A stretch of 64,000 nt of DNA from Candidatus Paraluminiphilus aquimaris (GCF_026230195.1 NZ_CP036501.1:2480001-2544000); one strand, 5' to 3'. Shown: positions 1-10,597, numbered from the stretch's first letter. The notes: a model not told the origin generated them from the sequence alone. Numbers and translations are program-made.

Positions 1-830
1 GCGTAAGCCCAGTAAAACTCGAGCATGGTGAATTCGGGATTGTGACGCGTCGATAACCCCTCATTACGGAAATTTCGGTTAATTTCATAAACCTTTTCGA
101 AACCACCCACTGTTAATCGCTTGAGATAAAGTTCAGGGGCGATTCGCATAAACATGGGCATATCGAGCGCATTGTGATGCGTCGCAAAGGGCCGCGCAGT
201 TGCACCGCCCGGTATGGGGTGAAGCATTGGCGTCTCAACCTCCATGAAACCCTCGGCATCGAGGAAAGAGCGCACAAAAGCGATGACTTTAGAGCGAATT
301 TGAAAGGTCTCTCGGACCTCGGGATTAGCGATAAGGTCCACATAACGCTGACGATAACGGGTCTCCTGATCCGCCAAACCGTGATATTTATCAGGCAGGG
401 GACGAAGTGCTTTGGTGAGAAGGTGAGCGGTTTCCATATTGATGTATAGATCGCCCTTTCCGCTCTTACATAGGACACCCGACGACGCCACAATATCGCC
501 CAAATCCCAGGTTTTTATGGCATCTAACAGCTCTGAACTTAAACCCTTTCTATCGATGTAAAGCTGGATCGTGTCGGAGCCGTCCTGAATCAGAAGAAAG
601 GCGCCTCGATTCCGGACCAAGCGTCCAGCGACGGCAAACGACTCACCCTTTTGAGCTAAGTCCTCTTTTGTCTCATGGCCATATTGCTGCTGTAAATCGC
701 CCGCTAACGCCGTTCGACGGAAGTCGTTTGGAAATGCGTTACCGCCTTCACGAAGCTTCGCAAGTTTTGCCCTGCGCTCTGCGATCAATTTGTTTTCATC
801 TTCAGCAGCTGCCGACACCGAATCAGTCAT
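1..830 (-). CDS. lysS: Lysyl-tRNA synthetase, class II (3' end outside window)
   Basis: Charges tRNA-Lys with lysine in the cytoplasm. Only the first 276 codons are present; the gene runs off the left edge. Reading from the ATG at 830, the N-terminal OB-fold anticodon-binding domain is visible (segment ending [18 protein letters not shown]), followed by the RYRQRYVDL linker and the class II motif 1/2 region ([20 protein letters not shown]). These are characteristic of LysS. The start lies 13 nt after the prfB stop, so it is probably co-transcribed with prfB, an order common in bacteria. Confidence 0.97.
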   Translation of the reverse strand, partial: MTDSVSAAAEDENKLIAERRAKLAKLREGGNAFPNDFRRTALAGDLQQQYGHETKEDLAQKGESFAVAGRLVRNRGAFLLIQDGSDTIQLYIDRKGLSSELLDAIKTWDLGDIVASSGVLCKSGKGDLYINMETAHLLTKALRPLPDKYHGLADQETRYRQRYVDLIANPEVRETFQIRSKVIAFVRSFLDAEGFMEVETPMLHPIPGGATARPFATHHNALDMPMFMRIAPELYLKRLTVGGFEKVYEINRNFRNEGLSTRHNPEFTMLEFYWAY

Positions 831-843
831 AATAATTCCTAAC

Positions 844-1939
844 CTAAAGGCCTTTTTTCAGAGAGGCTTCGATAAAGGGGTCGAGCGCGCCATCCAGAAC
901 AGCTTGTGTGTTCCGGTTTTCCACCCCAGTTCGCAAGTCCTTAATACGCGAGTCATCAAGGACATAGGAGCGAATTTGACTACCCCAGCCAATATCCGCC
1001 TTACTGTCTTCCATTGCTTGCTTTTCAGCACTGCGTTTTAGCATTTCCAACTCATACAGCTTCGCCCGCAACTGCTTCATCGCATTGTCTTTGTTCTGAT
1101 GCTGTGACCGTTCAGTCTGACAGCTTGTAACCGTACCCGTCGGCTCGTGTGTGATGCGAACCGCGGAGTCCGTAGTGTTGACGTGCTGTCCACCTGCGCC
1201 AGATGAGCGGTACGTATCGATGCGCAAATCGGCGGGATTAATATCGATGTCAATGTTGTCGTCAATTTCTGGTGACACAAACACAGACGAAAAGGAGGTA
1301 TGACGTCGACCGCCGCTATCAAAAGGAGACTTCCTTACGAGTCGATGCACACCGGTCTCGGTTCTGAGCCAACCAAATGCGTACTCGCCCTCAAACTGCA
1401 CCGTTGCACTTTTTATTCCGGCAACATCGCCCGCCGAGGCTTCGGTAAGCGTTGCTTTAAAGCCTTTACTCTCACCCCAGCGCAAGTACATTCGGAGCAG
1501 CATCTCAGCCCAGTCCTGAGCTTCTGTACCACCAGACCCAGCCTGAATATCCAGAAATGCGTTATTGGGATCCATCTCACCAGAGAACATACGACGAAAC
1601 TCAAGCGTCTCGAGTTGCGCAGTCAGCTGATCAATATCACTTGCGACTTCGTCAGCGGTTTCCTGATCATCCTCAGCCTGTGCCATTTCGAGCAGATCAA
1701 CACCGTCTTGATGACCTGCGTCCAAGGCCTCAATCGTGTGAACGACTAACTCGAGCGATGAGCGCTCGCGGCCGAGACTCTGCGCTCGGTCAGGATCTTC
1801 CCAGACGCTCGGCTCCGCGAGCTCTAACTCAACCTCGGCTAGCCGTTCTTTCTTGTTAGCAAAGTCAAAGATACCCCCTGAGCACATCGGTTCGTGCACG
1901 AATTTCTTTCAGCTGATTGATAAGAGGGGCAATTTCCAC
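844..1939 (-). CDS. prfB: Peptide chain release factor 2, expressed by programmed +1 frameshift
   Basis: RF2 recognises UGA and UAA and triggers peptide release in the ribosome. The gene is in two frames. A 24-codon leader ORF starts at a GTG at 1939 ([20 protein letters not shown], then RGYL) and ends in an in-frame TGA at 1865-1867; the rest of the protein ([19 protein letters not shown] onward) is in the +1 frame. Total about 364 aa, the usual RF2 length. The GGQ motif region ([19 protein letters not shown]) that enters the peptidyl transferase centre is intact, as is the stop-codon-reading domain. A start inside the second frame (1899) would lose the leader and is not the real start. It lies between recJ and lysS. 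Autoregulation by RF2 level is the known consequence of this frameshift. Confidence 0.96.
1865..1879 (-). promoter_or_regulatory. prfB programmed +1 frameshift site
   Basis: On the minus strand the sequence reads AGGGGGTATCTTTGAC: an internal Shine-Dalgarno-like AGGGGG (1874-1879), three bases, then the slippery CTT codon followed by TGA and C. This is the classical RF2 recoding element, with the same spacing as in E. coli. When RF2 is scarce, the slow TGA lets the ribosome slip from CTT to TTT in the +1 frame. Confidence 0.95.
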
Positions 1940-2002
1940 GAGCGATACCAGTCGATTTATGGGCGGCGAGTTTAGCGGAGCGCGCTATTTTGTTCCAGCT
2001 CG

Positions 2003-3736
2003 TCAGGTTGTTATCAAGGGCCAGATAACATCGAGTTGGAGTTGAAGTCGGCGTTCACCCCGAAAGTCATTTATCGAAGGCTTATAGACGCAGGTCATAG
2101 CGGCTGGGCGTTCTTGAAGCCAGGTATCCACATCGGCGTTGAATGCAATGGCATCGATAACCCCTGCATCTGTTGCCAGACGAAATTTCAGATGTTTCTC
2201 CCCTACGACACGCATATCGTCAATGGCAAACGTTCCGTCAAATGAAGGCGGCTCAAAGCCCTGCCCCCATGGTCCGCCCGACGCTAGGGCCTCAGCAAGG
2301 CTCGGTGAGAGCTCTGCGTGGCTCAAGGAGCCATCGGTCAGGTATTCCTGATTGGGCGTCACGCCATGCAGCTCGTCGGCCACTGCCTGATTAAACGCTT
2401 CTCGAAATTCTGCCAATTTAACCTTGGCTAAACTGAGTCCTGCCGCCATGGCGTGCCCACCAAACTTCGTCACAAGGCCCGGATTTTGGGTTGCCACGCG
2501 ATCTAAAACATCCCGCAGGTGAACGCCGGGAATCGAGCGGCCAGAGCCCTTAAGCTCCTCGTCACCCGCTTCGGCAAAAATAATTGTAGGACGATGAAAG
2601 CGTTCTTTGATCCGGGAGGCGAGGATCCCAACCACGCCCTGATGCCAATCATCGCGATAAAGCGTGACCGCGAAGTCTTGGTCTCGGACTGCAAACTCAC
2701 CCGACTCAACCAGCGCCAGGGCCTCAGCTTGCATCGTGCCTTCGATATTGCGCCGCTCCTTGTTGTAGTCGTTAAGTTGCGCCGCGAAGGACCGAGCAGC
2801 CACTGTCGATTCGGCGAGTAAACATTCAATGCCTACGGACATGTCATCTAATCTCCCCGCGGCGTTGATACGAGGCCCAGCAACGAAACCTAGGTCAGTT
2901 GATGTGACAGACCGAATATCTCTGCCCGCCACTTCAAACAACGCTTCTATACCCGGTCGAGCCCTGCCCGCACGCATCCGTGCAATACCTGCCGCGACAA
3001 GTGTTCGATTGTTCTTATCAAGTGGAACGACGTCTGCGACAGTTCCAAGTGCGACCAAGTCCAAGGAATCAGCCAGGTTGGGGATCTCGATGTTCATCGA
3101 CTCAAACCAACCCCGACTCCGCAGCTCAGCGCGCAAGGCAGTAAGCACGTAAAACATGACACCCACGCCCGCTAACGCCTTACTTGGGAAGCGGCAACCC
3201 GGCTGATTGGGGTTTACGATGATATCGGCCTCAGGCAATACCTCACCGGGCAGATGGTGGTCCGTTATGATGACACTCATACCCAGCTGACGCGCAGCCG
3301 AAACACCGTCGATACTGGCAATACCATTGTCGACAGTCACCAAGACATCAGGCTGATACTGCGCCGCAATGCCTACGATTTCAGGTGTGAGTCCATACCC
3401 GTATTCGAAGCGATTGGGTACAAGGTAATAGACCTCTTCCAGCCCCATTTGTTTGAGAAGAGAAACCGCTAGCGCACAACTTGTCGCGCCATCGGCATCG
3501 AAGTCGCCGACAATGACGACGCTCGCCTGAAACTCAATGGCATCAGCAAGCATTTCAGCGGCCTCCTGCGCGCCTAAAAGTGCCGCTGGAGACAGCAACT
3601 GATTCAACGGTAGCGAGATCTCATCAAGACGTTGAACACCGCGGTGCGCGTAGATCTTTTTGATCGCATCCGGAATATTGGCCGCGGCGAGCTCGGGCGA
3701 GACTAAACCCTCGCGATGTTTAATGGCCGTCGTCAT
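2003..3736 (-). CDS. recJ: Single-stranded-DNA-specific 5'-3' exonuclease RecJ
   Basis: RecJ degrades single-stranded DNA 5' to 3' in RecF-pathway recombination, base-excision and mismatch repair. The 577-aa product shows the DHH-family metal-binding motifs in order: DFDADG (residues 78-83), VTVDNGIAS and the defining DHH in IITDHHLPGE, then a glycine-rich DHHA1 segment (FGGHAMAAGLSL) and a C-terminal OB-like domain. Length matches the family. The ATG overlaps the thrC stop by one base, and prfB follows downstream, so it is part of a thrC-recJ-prfB-lysS transcription unit seen in many gammaproteobacteria. Confidence 0.95.
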   Translation of the reverse strand: MTTAIKHREGLVSPELAAANIPDAIKKIYAHRGVQRLDEISLPLNQLLSPAALLGAQEAAEMLADAIEFQASVVIVGDFDADGATSCALAVSLLKQMGLEEVYYLVPNRFEYGYGLTPEIVGIAAQYQPDVLVTVDNGIASIDGVSAARQLGMSVIITDHHLPGEVLPEADIIVNPNQPGCRFPSKALAGVGVMFYVLTALRAELRSRGWFESMNIEIPNLADSLDLVALGTVADVVPLDKNNRTLVAAGIARMRAGRARPGIEALFEVAGRDIRSVTSTDLGFVAGPRINAAGRLDDMSVGIECLLAESTVAARSFAAQLNDYNKERRNIEGTMQAEALALVESGEFAVRDQDFAVTLYRDDWHQGVVGILASRIKERFHRPTIIFAEAGDEELKGSGRSIPGVHLRDVLDRVATQNPGLVTKFGGHAMAAGLSLAKVKLAEFREAFNQAVADELHGVTPNQEYLTDGSLSHAELSPSLAEALASGGPWGQGFEPPSFDGTFAIDDMRVVGEKHLKFRLATDAGVIDAIAFNADVDTWLQERPAAMTCVYKPSINDFRGERRLQLQLDVIWPLITT

Positions 3737-5139
3737 CAGGCGCGACAGTTAGCCACCATAAATTGGTGAACCTCAGCTAGGTCATTGGGCAAAACATCGA
3801 AAGCCTCTTCTCGCTCAAACAAGTCTGCCAGATGCGCAGGCAGTTGTGCCTGGGCGTCAATGCCTGCCGCGTCGATCGCTGAGGGGAACTTCGCCGGGTG
3901 TGCTGTGGCCAGGGTAACCATGGCCGCATCGCTGTCTTGCTGACAAACACGGGCCGCTTTTGTGCCGATTGCGGTATGGGGGTCGACCAGATAGCCCTGC
4001 TTGCGCCAAACAGCGGCAATTTCGGCGCAGGTCTCTTCGTCTGAACTGCGGTCACTGTCAAAAAGCGCTTTCGCTTTTTCTAAGGCCTCGTTAGAAAGCG
4101 TAAGGTCTCCTTCTGCGAAGGTCTCCATCCAGCCACGCAAAACGTCGCCATCGCGGTCTGCAAGATCAAAAAGAAGTCGCTCAAAATTAGATGAAACAGT
4201 GATGTCCATACTGGGTGAAAGCGACGCCTCAAGCGATAACTTAGCGTACACGCCCTCGGTCAGCACGCGATGCAGCACATCGTTACGGTTAGTGGCAATG
4301 ACTAACTTCTCGATCGGCAAACCCATTTGCTTGGCTAAGTAACCCGCAAAGATGTCCCCAAAATTGCCGGTCGGTACGGAAAAGCTCGTCGGACGGTCAA
4401 TCCGACCTAATGCGAGCCCCGAGTAAAAGTAATAAACAATTTGCGCCATAATTCGCGCCCAGTTGATCGAGTTAACCGCGACCAATCGGCGTCCATCGGG
4501 CAAAAAAGGTTCAGCGACGAAGCTTGTCTTCACCATCGCTTGGCAATCGTCAAAATTACCCTTAATGGCAATGTTGTGGATGTTGGGAGCTATGACGGTC
4601 GTCATTTGGCGCCGCTGAACATCGGACACGCGCTCGTGCGGATGCAGAATAAAAATATCGATGTTGTCGCAGCGCTTACAGCCCTCGATCGCGGCGCTGC
4701 CTGTGTCACCCGACGTTGCGCCCATGATGACGACTTTCTCCCCGCGGCGGGCCAACACGTAATCTAATAGGCGGCCAAGCAACTGAAGTGCAAAGTCCTT
4801 AAACGCCAGCGTGGGTCCCTGAAAGAGCTCCAGCACCCACTGGTTGTGCTCCAACTGAACGAGCGGTGCGACCGCCGGATGTCGGAAGCTTGAATAGGTG
4901 TCCTTAAGAATTGCTCGCAGGTCGGCTTCATTGATGCAATCGCCAATGAAGGGCGAGACGATTTCGTAAGCCAGGTCTGGATAAGACATCGTCTGCATTG
5001 CGCGCAGTTTTTCTGCGTCAAACTTCGGCAGATAGGTGGGAACATATAGCCCGCCATCCGAGGCTAAACCCGCTAGCAGAACGTCTTCAAAATCCAGCTC
5101 GGGGGCCTGTCCGCGAGTGCTCACGTAGCGAATAGTCAT
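3736..5139 (-). CDS. thrC: Threonine synthase
   Basis: Converts O-phospho-L-homoserine to threonine with pyridoxal phosphate, the last step of the threonine branch. The 467-aa protein belongs to the long (fungal/proteobacterial type) threonine synthase group. TLAFKDFALQLLGRLL contains the PLP lysine (K114), and GATSGDTGSAAIEG is the phosphate-binding loop. It begins 16 nt after the hom stop and its stop overlaps the recJ ATG by one base, so hom and thrC are likely co-expressed. The homoserine kinase gene is not in this window. Confidence 0.95.
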   Translation of the reverse strand: MTIRYVSTRGQAPELDFEDVLLAGLASDGGLYVPTYLPKFDAEKLRAMQTMSYPDLAYEIVSPFIGDCINEADLRAILKDTYSSFRHPAVAPLVQLEHNQWVLELFQGPTLAFKDFALQLLGRLLDYVLARRGEKVVIMGATSGDTGSAAIEGCKRCDNIDIFILHPHERVSDVQRRQMTTVIAPNIHNIAIKGNFDDCQAMVKTSFVAEPFLPDGRRLVAVNSINWARIMAQIVYYFYSGLALGRIDRPTSFSVPTGNFGDIFAGYLAKQMGLPIEKLVIATNRNDVLHRVLTEGVYAKLSLEASLSPSMDITVSSNFERLLFDLADRDGDVLRGWMETFAEGDLTLSNEALEKAKALFDSDRSSDEETCAEIAAVWRKQGYLVDPHTAIGTKAARVCQQDSDAAMVTLATAHPAKFPSAIDAAGIDAQAQLPAHLADLFEREEAFDVLPNDLAEVHQFMVANCRA

Positions 5140-5155
5140 ATTGGGTCAGGTCTCA

Positions 5156-6466
5156 TCAATCAAAATTTTCAACACGAAGGCAGGTCACACGTCCAACCAC
5201 CGATGACATTGCTTCAATCGTCGACACAGCATCATTTAGACAACGCGTCGTCGCTCTGTCGGTGACAATAATGACAGGCACGTCAGCGCTCGCACTCGCC
5301 TCAGGTTTCTGAATGAGCGACTCGATACCGATGCCTTTTTCACTCAGACATTTGGTGATCGATGCCATCACACCCGGCTTATCTTCAGCATCAAGTCGCA
5401 GATACCAGCCAGTTGAGACATCGTCTATGTGTGTAATCGAGGCAGAATCCAAGTCCGCTATCGGCACACCCATACTCGGTGTCGCTGGCGACTCATCACG
5501 CGCCAGCGAACCGGCGATGGACACTAGGTCACCACAGACCGCGCTAGCCGTGGGTCTGGAACCCGCTCCCGGGCCCACCAATAACAACTCACCCACACCC
5601 GTCCCATTAATCATGACGGCATTCAGAACGCCATCCACTTGGGCAATTGCCTTACCCTCAGGAATCAACGTCGGATGAACCCGTAGCTGTATCGTCTCTG
5701 CGTCGCGCTGGGCGATCCCCAAATGCTTTATGCGGTAGCCGAGCTCTTTTGCGAACTCAAGATCCTCAGGCGCTACGCTGTCGACACCTTGCTTAAACGG
5801 TGCATCCGCAGGAATCGCCGCACCAAAAGCCAGGGACGCCAGCAAAACGAGCTTTTGAGCGGCGTCGGTGCCGTCGACATCGAAGGTCGGATCCGCCTCG
5901 GCATAGCCCAGTCGTTGGGCCTCTTGGAGCACGTCATCAAAGGCGCGACCCTCAGAGGCCATCGCAGTCAAAATAAAATTACCCGTGCCATTGATAATAC
6001 CTGCCACAGATGTCACTTCATTAGCAGCAAGACTCGCTCTGACCGTCTCAATAATGGGAATACCGCCCGCCACAGCCGCCTCATATTTCAATGACACACC
6101 TTGCTGCTCAGCCAATGCAAACAGTTCTCCACCGTGATCAGCAAGTAGGGCTTTATTGGCGGTAATGACGTGTTTTTTCTGTTGCAACGCCTCGATTACG
6201 AGCTCTTTCGCAACCGTTGTTCCACCAATTAGCTCGATCAACACATCAACCTCGGGATCGCGCGCAACGGCGAACACATCGCGAGAGTCCTGCGCATCAC
6301 CGATATCAACCTCAGGTCTTGGCGTTCGTGTACCAATGTGTGTGACAACTAGGTGCGCAGCAGACCGCGCCGAAATTGCCGCATTGCCCTCGACCAGCAG
6401 TGCTAAAACACCCTGCCCCACCGTTCCAAGACCACACAGACCCACTTTTACCGTTCGCTTTGTCAC
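5156..6466 (-). CDS. hom: Homoserine dehydrogenase
   Basis: Reduces aspartate semialdehyde to homoserine at the branch to threonine and methionine. The 436-aa monofunctional enzyme has an N-terminal NAD(P)-binding Rossmann motif ([12 protein letters not shown]), a catalytic domain ([31 protein letters not shown]) and a C-terminal ACT domain ([20 protein letters not shown]) that probably senses threonine. I chose the GTG at 6466 because it overlaps the alaC stop as GTGA, a typical coupling arrangement; a TTG at 6478 would add four residues. It is translated between alaC and thrC. Confidence 0.94.
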   Translation of the reverse strand: MTKRTVKVGLCGLGTVGQGVLALLVEGNAAISARSAAHLVVTHIGTRTPRPEVDIGDAQDSRDVFAVARDPEVDVLIELIGGTTVAKELVIEALQQKKHVITANKALLADHGGELFALAEQQGVSLKYEAAVAGGIPIIETVRASLAANEVTSVAGIINGTGNFILTAMASEGRAFDDVLQEAQRLGYAEADPTFDVDGTDAAQKLVLLASLAFGAAIPADAPFKQGVDSVAPEDLEFAKELGYRIKHLGIAQRDAETIQLRVHPTLIPEGKAIAQVDGVLNAVMINGTGVGELLLVGPGAGSRPTASAVCGDLVSIAGSLARDESPATPSMGVPIADLDSASITHIDDVSTGWYLRLDAEDKPGVMASITKCLSEKGIGIESLIQKPEASASADVPVIIVTDRATTRCLNDAVSTIEAMSSVVGRVTCLRVENFD

Positions 6467-7665
6467 GCTTGTCCCCAATCGCTGGGTAGTCCAGCACGCA
6501 ATACCTTTTTTATTCCTCGCAGTGCTTGTCGCGTTCTATGTTCATTCTCAATGAGACCAAAACGGACATAGCCCTCGCCATATTCGCCAAAGCCTATACC
6601 GGGCGACACAGCCACTCCAGCGTCCTTGAGCAAAAGCTTGCTGAATTCCAAAGAGCCCATCTGATCAAACGGCGCAGGAATCTTCGCCCAAACAAACATG
6701 GTCGCCTTGGGTGGCGTCACGGCCCAACCTGCTTTGTTAAGGCCTTCACACAGCACGTCGCGCCGGTCTTGATACATTTGTCGAATGTCTTCAACACATG
6801 ACTGATCGGACTCAAGTGCCGTAATGGCCGCGACCTGAACCGGCGTAAAGATGCCGTAATCCAAGTAAGACTTTATGCGAGTTAACGCTGCCACTAATTC
6901 TTTATTTCCACAGCAAAAGCCCACGCGCCAGCCTGGCATGTTGTAGCTCTTAGACAGAGTGAAAAATTCCACCGCGACATCGCGTGCTCCGGGCACCTGC
7001 AAAATACTCGGCGCCTTGTAACCATCAAAAACGAGGTCTGCATACGCGAGGTCGTGAACCACCCAAATATTATGTTCACGTGCCACGGCGACGACCTTCT
7101 CAAAAAAGTCGAGCTCGACACAGTCGCCAGTAGGATTAGAGGGAAAGTTGAGGACGAGCATCTTAGGCCGGGGGTAAGCTGTCCGGATCGCCTTATCGAG
7201 CTCCTCGAAAAAGTCGCCCTCTTCGGTCATCGGCACGTGGCGTAAGTCAGCACCTGAGATCACAAACCCGTAGGGGTGAATAGGGTAAGAAGGATTTGGC
7301 ACAAGGATTGTGTCGCCTACACCCGTAGTGGCTAGCGCAAGGTGCGCAAGACCCTCTTTAGACCCTAGCGTCACAATAGCTTCGGTTTCTGGGTCCAACT
7401 CCACGTCGTATCGCGAGGCATACCAATCGCACATAGCTTTTCGTAACCGCGGAATACCTTTTGATTGCGAGTAACGGTGCGTATCACCACGTTCAACCGT
7501 GTCTTTTAATTTGTCGACGATGTGCTGAGGCGTCGGTTGGTCGGGGTTTCCCATGCCAAAGTCGATAATATCCTCGCCACGTGCACGTGCCTGCTGCTTC
7601 AGTTCACCGATAATATTGAACACATAAGGCGGTAATCGCTCTATGCGTTGAAACTGCTGATTCAT
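6463..7665 (-). CDS. alaC: AlaC-type PLP aminotransferase (alanine transaminase)
   Basis: Fold-type I class I/II aminotransferase of 400 aa. It resembles AlaC, which makes alanine from pyruvate using glutamate. Visible features are the aromatic/cofactor region [10 protein letters not shown], the [13 protein letters not shown] loop that contacts substrate and PLP, the PLP lysine in [16 protein letters not shown], and the C-terminal arginine region ([19 protein letters not shown]). It lies between dsbC and hom and overlaps hom by 4 nt. Donor and acceptor specificity cannot be read from the sequence; a related role with 2-oxo acids from the aspartate family is possible. Confidence 0.85.
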   Translation of the reverse strand: MNQQFQRIERLPPYVFNIIGELKQQARARGEDIIDFGMGNPDQPTPQHIVDKLKDTVERGDTHRYSQSKGIPRLRKAMCDWYASRYDVELDPETEAIVTLGSKEGLAHLALATTGVGDTILVPNPSYPIHPYGFVISGADLRHVPMTEEGDFFEELDKAIRTAYPRPKMLVLNFPSNPTGDCVELDFFEKVVAVAREHNIWVVHDLAYADLVFDGYKAPSILQVPGARDVAVEFFTLSKSYNMPGWRVGFCCGNKELVAALTRIKSYLDYGIFTPVQVAAITALESDQSCVEDIRQMYQDRRDVLCEGLNKAGWAVTPPKATMFVWAKIPAPFDQMGSLEFSKLLLKDAGVAVSPGIGFGEYGEGYVRFGLIENEHRTRQALRGIKKVLRAGLPSDWGQA

Positions 7666-7700
7666 CTGCTTCCCTTGAGATTTTGCTCAGGCTTACTTAA

Positions 7701-8468
7701 CTATTCGATCCCCAGCATGGCTGCAATATCAGCAGCCGGCTTGTACCCGGGTATCAACTGTCCGTCACTGGTTACGATAGCGGGCGTCCCTCGGACGCCT
7801 AACCGGTTGCCTAGCGCGTAGTGCTCGGAGACGGGGTTCCCCTCACACTCGTTGATCGGTAACTCAACACCGGATTTAAGCGATGTGAGCGTCGATTCCC
7901 GATTGCGCGAGCACCAGGCTGTCGCTAATTGCCGAGCACCGTCTGACTCCATACCGCCCCTTGGGAATGCGAGATAGCGGACCTCAACACCGCGGCGATT
8001 CAAGTCATCCATTTCTAAATGAAGCTTACGACAGTAGCCGCACGTGATATCTGTGAACACGTTGATGTAACCCTTGGCAGGCTCGGCTGGCGAAAATACG
8101 ATCATGTCATCAATGTCGACCTGAGCCAGGAGCTCAATGCGCTCTGTGGTCCGGCGTTGCTCCGTCCAATTCGATACGCTGGTCTCAGAGACGCTGAGCA
8201 AATCGCCGTTAAGCAATAAAAAACGACCGTCCCGCGTCGCATACAAAACAGGCCCATCTTGAATGGCTATCTCAATCAAGTCTTTGGACGGTGTCTCCTC
8301 AATGCGATCGATACTGATGGGGCTGCCTACCATGGCAGATAAGCCCGCCTCTAACCGCTGCCTGGCGTCTCCAAAAGACGAACTGTCCTGTGCTAGCGCA
8401 GGCCAACTGAACATTGCCAACGATGCAAAGGTCGCCGAGATGAGCTGTATTCGAAACGATTTCAACAT
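7701..8468 (-). CDS. dsbC: Periplasmic thiol:disulfide interchange protein DsbC
   Basis: Isomerises wrongly formed disulfides in the periplasm; it is kept reduced by DsbD. The 255-aa precursor starts with a Sec signal peptide (about residues 1-26, cleavage after ALA). The N-terminal dimerisation domain follows (VGSPISIDRIEETPSKDLIEI), then a thioredoxin domain with active site CGYC (143-146) and the cis-proline loop GVRGTPAIV. A second cysteine pair (C182 and C203 region) is also present, as in DsbC. It starts 3 nt after the xerD stop. Confidence 0.94.
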   Translation of the reverse strand: MLKSFRIQLISATFASLAMFSWPALAQDSSSFGDARQRLEAGLSAMVGSPISIDRIEETPSKDLIEIAIQDGPVLYATRDGRFLLLNGDLLSVSETSVSNWTEQRRTTERIELLAQVDIDDMIVFSPAEPAKGYINVFTDITCGYCRKLHLEMDDLNRRGVEVRYLAFPRGGMESDGARQLATAWCSRNRESTLTSLKSGVELPINECEGNPVSEHYALGNRLGVRGTPAIVTSDGQLIPGYKPAADIAAMLGIE

Positions 8469-8471
8469 GTA

Positions 8472-9371
8472 TTAACCTCTAGGGTGGTGCTTCTCGTGAA
8501 GCGCTTGCATCCGGCTGCGTGCCACGTGTGTGTATATTTGCGTCGTCGTCAGGTCGCTGTGGCCCAATAGCATCTGCACGACACGCAAGTCCGCACCATG
8601 ATTAATCAAATGCGTGGCAAATGCGTGCCTCAACGTGTGCGGAGAGAGACTGTCTTTAATTCCTGCCCGCTGCGCGTAAAGTTTAATACGATACCAAAAG
8701 GTCTGGCGAGTCATTGCCACACCCCGATTTGATGGAAAAAGCACATCGCTCTGTTTGCCACTGAGCAAGTCGATGCGAGAAGACCGTAAATAATCGCTCA
8801 CACTCTGAACAGCCGCCTCGCCCATGGGCACTAACCGTTCCTTACCACCCTTGCCCAAGACGCGAACCACCCCTTGATTCAGACTGAGCTGGGGAATGGT
8901 CAAAGACACCAATTCCGATACGCGCAGACCACAAGCGTAAAGCACTTCTAGCATCGCTGCATCGCGATGCTCAATGGCGACATCGAGATCAGGTGCGTTC
9001 AATAAAGCGTCTACTTGGGCCTCAGAGACTGTTTTAGGCAGTGGTCTGGAAGGCTTCGGCCGATCAAGGTGTTGTGTTGGGTCGACGGCTAGCTCGCCCT
9101 CTCTCACCAGGTATTGATAAAAACTACGCAGACTCGATAGGAGCCGAGAGATCGACCGATGAGAACTGCCGCCAGCAAGCCGCACCCCAAGGTAGGCTTG
9201 CACGTCTGATTCATCGGCAGTGAGGGCTGTGCTGTGTTTGTGCTCAGATAACCAACGGTCCAACCCTTCGACGTCTCGCCGATAGGCTTGGCAGGTGTTC
9301 TCGCTCAGACCGCGCTCGAGCCAGAGGGCTGTCGTAAACCGCTCAAGCTCTGGCTTGATAATGCGATCCAA
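8472..9371 (-). CDS. xerD: Tyrosine recombinase XerD
   Basis: XerD acts with XerC at dif to resolve chromosome dimers at the septum under FtsK control. The 299-aa product has the N-terminal SAM-like core-binding domain (ALWLERGLSENTCQAYRRD) and all catalytic residues: R150 (CGLRVSEL), K174, H245 and R248 (HTLRHAF), H271 (LGHSDL) and nucleophile Y280. The start is a TTG at 9371 preceded by AAGGA; length and N-terminus agree with XerD. The position next to dsbC and hom is the usual gammaproteobacterial xerD context, which favours XerD over XerC. Confidence 0.95.
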   Translation of the reverse strand: MDRIIKPELERFTTALWLERGLSENTCQAYRRDVEGLDRWLSEHKHSTALTADESDVQAYLGVRLAGGSSHRSISRLLSSLRSFYQYLVREGELAVDPTQHLDRPKPSRPLPKTVSEAQVDALLNAPDLDVAIEHRDAAMLEVLYACGLRVSELVSLTIPQLSLNQGVVRVLGKGGKERLVPMGEAAVQSVSDYLRSSRIDLLSGKQSDVLFPSNRGVAMTRQTFWYRIKLYAQRAGIKDSLSPHTLRHAFATHLINHGADLRVVQMLLGHSDLTTTQIYTHVARSRMQALHEKHHPRG

Positions 9372-9398
9372 ACGCGTCCTTACCCCAAAGGCTGAGCC

Positions 9399-9752
9399 TT
9401 AGGAGAGCTTTTCCTTGATGCGTGCAGCCTTACCGGAAAGCTCACGCAAATAGTAGAGCTTCGCCTGACGAACGTCACCGCGGCGCTTGACTGAAATCGA
9501 GTCAACCAAGGGGCTGTAAGTCTGGAACGTACGCTCCACGCCAACCCCGTGAGAGATTTTTCGTACAGTAAACGCTGAGTTCAAGCCACGGTTGCGCTTG
9601 CCAATGCAAACACCCTCGAACGCCTGAAGACGCTCGCGGTTACCTTCCTTTACTTTTACCTGAACGACAACGGTGTCTCCCGGCGCAAAGGCGGGAATTT
9701 CTTTTGACATTTGCTCAGCATCGAGCTCGGCAATAATTTTGTTGGCACTCAT
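9399..9752 (-). CDS. rplS: 50S ribosomal protein L19
   Basis: Large-subunit protein at the 30S-50S interface. 117 aa, normal for L19, with family signatures [36 protein letters not shown] and [21 protein letters not shown] strong GAGGAGAAAG ribosome binding site precedes the ATG at 9752. It is the last gene of the rpsP-rimM-trmD-rplS operon. Confidence 0.98.
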   Translation of the reverse strand: MSANKIIAELDAEQMSKEIPAFAPGDTVVVQVKVKEGNRERLQAFEGVCIGKRNRGLNSAFTVRKISHGVGVERTFQTYSPLVDSISVKRRGDVRQAKLYYLRELSGKAARIKEKLS

Positions 9753-9832
9753 GGCTTTCTCCTCAGTCGGCCGCTATTCAACACAGCAACCCCGTTTCAA
9801 TCTCATATCGAGCGTTACCGCTCACTTTTTAC

Positions 9833-10597
9833 TCAGAGATGGGCGTTTAAATCCCACCGCGCGAGCATCACTCGCTGCTCATCTGTTAGGTCGGCCCAAT
9901 CGAGCAAATCTGGCCGCCGATCGAGGGTCCGTTTCAACGCCTGCGCCGCTCGCCAATCAGCAATGCGCGCATGGTCTCCGCTGAGCAACACCTCCGGCAC
10001 CGCTCGACCCTCAAAAATCTCAGGGCGCGTATAGTGAGGACAGTCGAGCAATCCGTCAACAAAAGAGTCTTGTTCTGCAGACATTTCATCGCCTAAAACA
10101 CCCGGAATGCGACGAATTAACGAATCCATCACCAACATAGCGGGCATTTCTCCACCACTGACCACCATATCGCCTACCGACAACTCCAGATCTACATCTT
10201 GCTCGAGAAAGCGCTCGTCAAATCCTTCATAGCGGCCCGCAACAAAAATAATCGCTTTATGGGCAACGAGACGAGCGATCATAGCCTCATCCACAGGCGC
10301 CCCCTGCGGACTCATCGCAACCACTAGGGCATCGTCACCCAGCAGCTGTTTCGCTTTGCGGACGGACTGACTCAGGATAGGCGCCTTCATAAGCATGCCC
10401 GGCCCACCCCCATAAGGTCGATCGTCAACCGTACCGTGCTTGTCGGTTGCAAACTGGCGGGGATCCACCGTCTCGACAGTGAAAAGCTGGTCTCGTGCCG
10501 CCCGGCCTGTCACACCCCATTCAGTCAGACCAGAAAGCATTTCAGGAAAAATGCTGATAAAACCAAATTGCTTCAAGGCAACGATTGATTCAGTCAT
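9833..10597 (-). CDS. trmD: tRNA (guanine37-N1)-methyltransferase TrmD
   Basis: Methylates G37 of tRNAs reading CNN codons using S-adenosylmethionine, preventing +1 frameshifts. The 254-aa protein is a SPOUT-family trefoil-knot enzyme: FISIFPEMLSG at the N-terminus, DDRPYGGGPGMLMK, the knot regions FVAGRYEGFDERF and LSVGDMVVSGGEMPAM, and EILEGRAVPEVLLSG-like TEIFEGRAVPEVLLSG. It overlaps the rimM stop by 8 nt, so translation is probably coupled. Confidence 0.97.
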   Translation of the reverse strand: MTESIVALKQFGFISIFPEMLSGLTEWGVTGRAARDQLFTVETVDPRQFATDKHGTVDDRPYGGGPGMLMKAPILSQSVRKAKQLLGDDALVVAMSPQGAPVDEAMIARLVAHKAIIFVAGRYEGFDERFLEQDVDLELSVGDMVVSGGEMPAMLVMDSLIRRIPGVLGDEMSAEQDSFVDGLLDCPHYTRPEIFEGRAVPEVLLSGDHARIADWRAAQALKRTLDRRPDLLDWADLTDEQRVMLARWDLNAHL

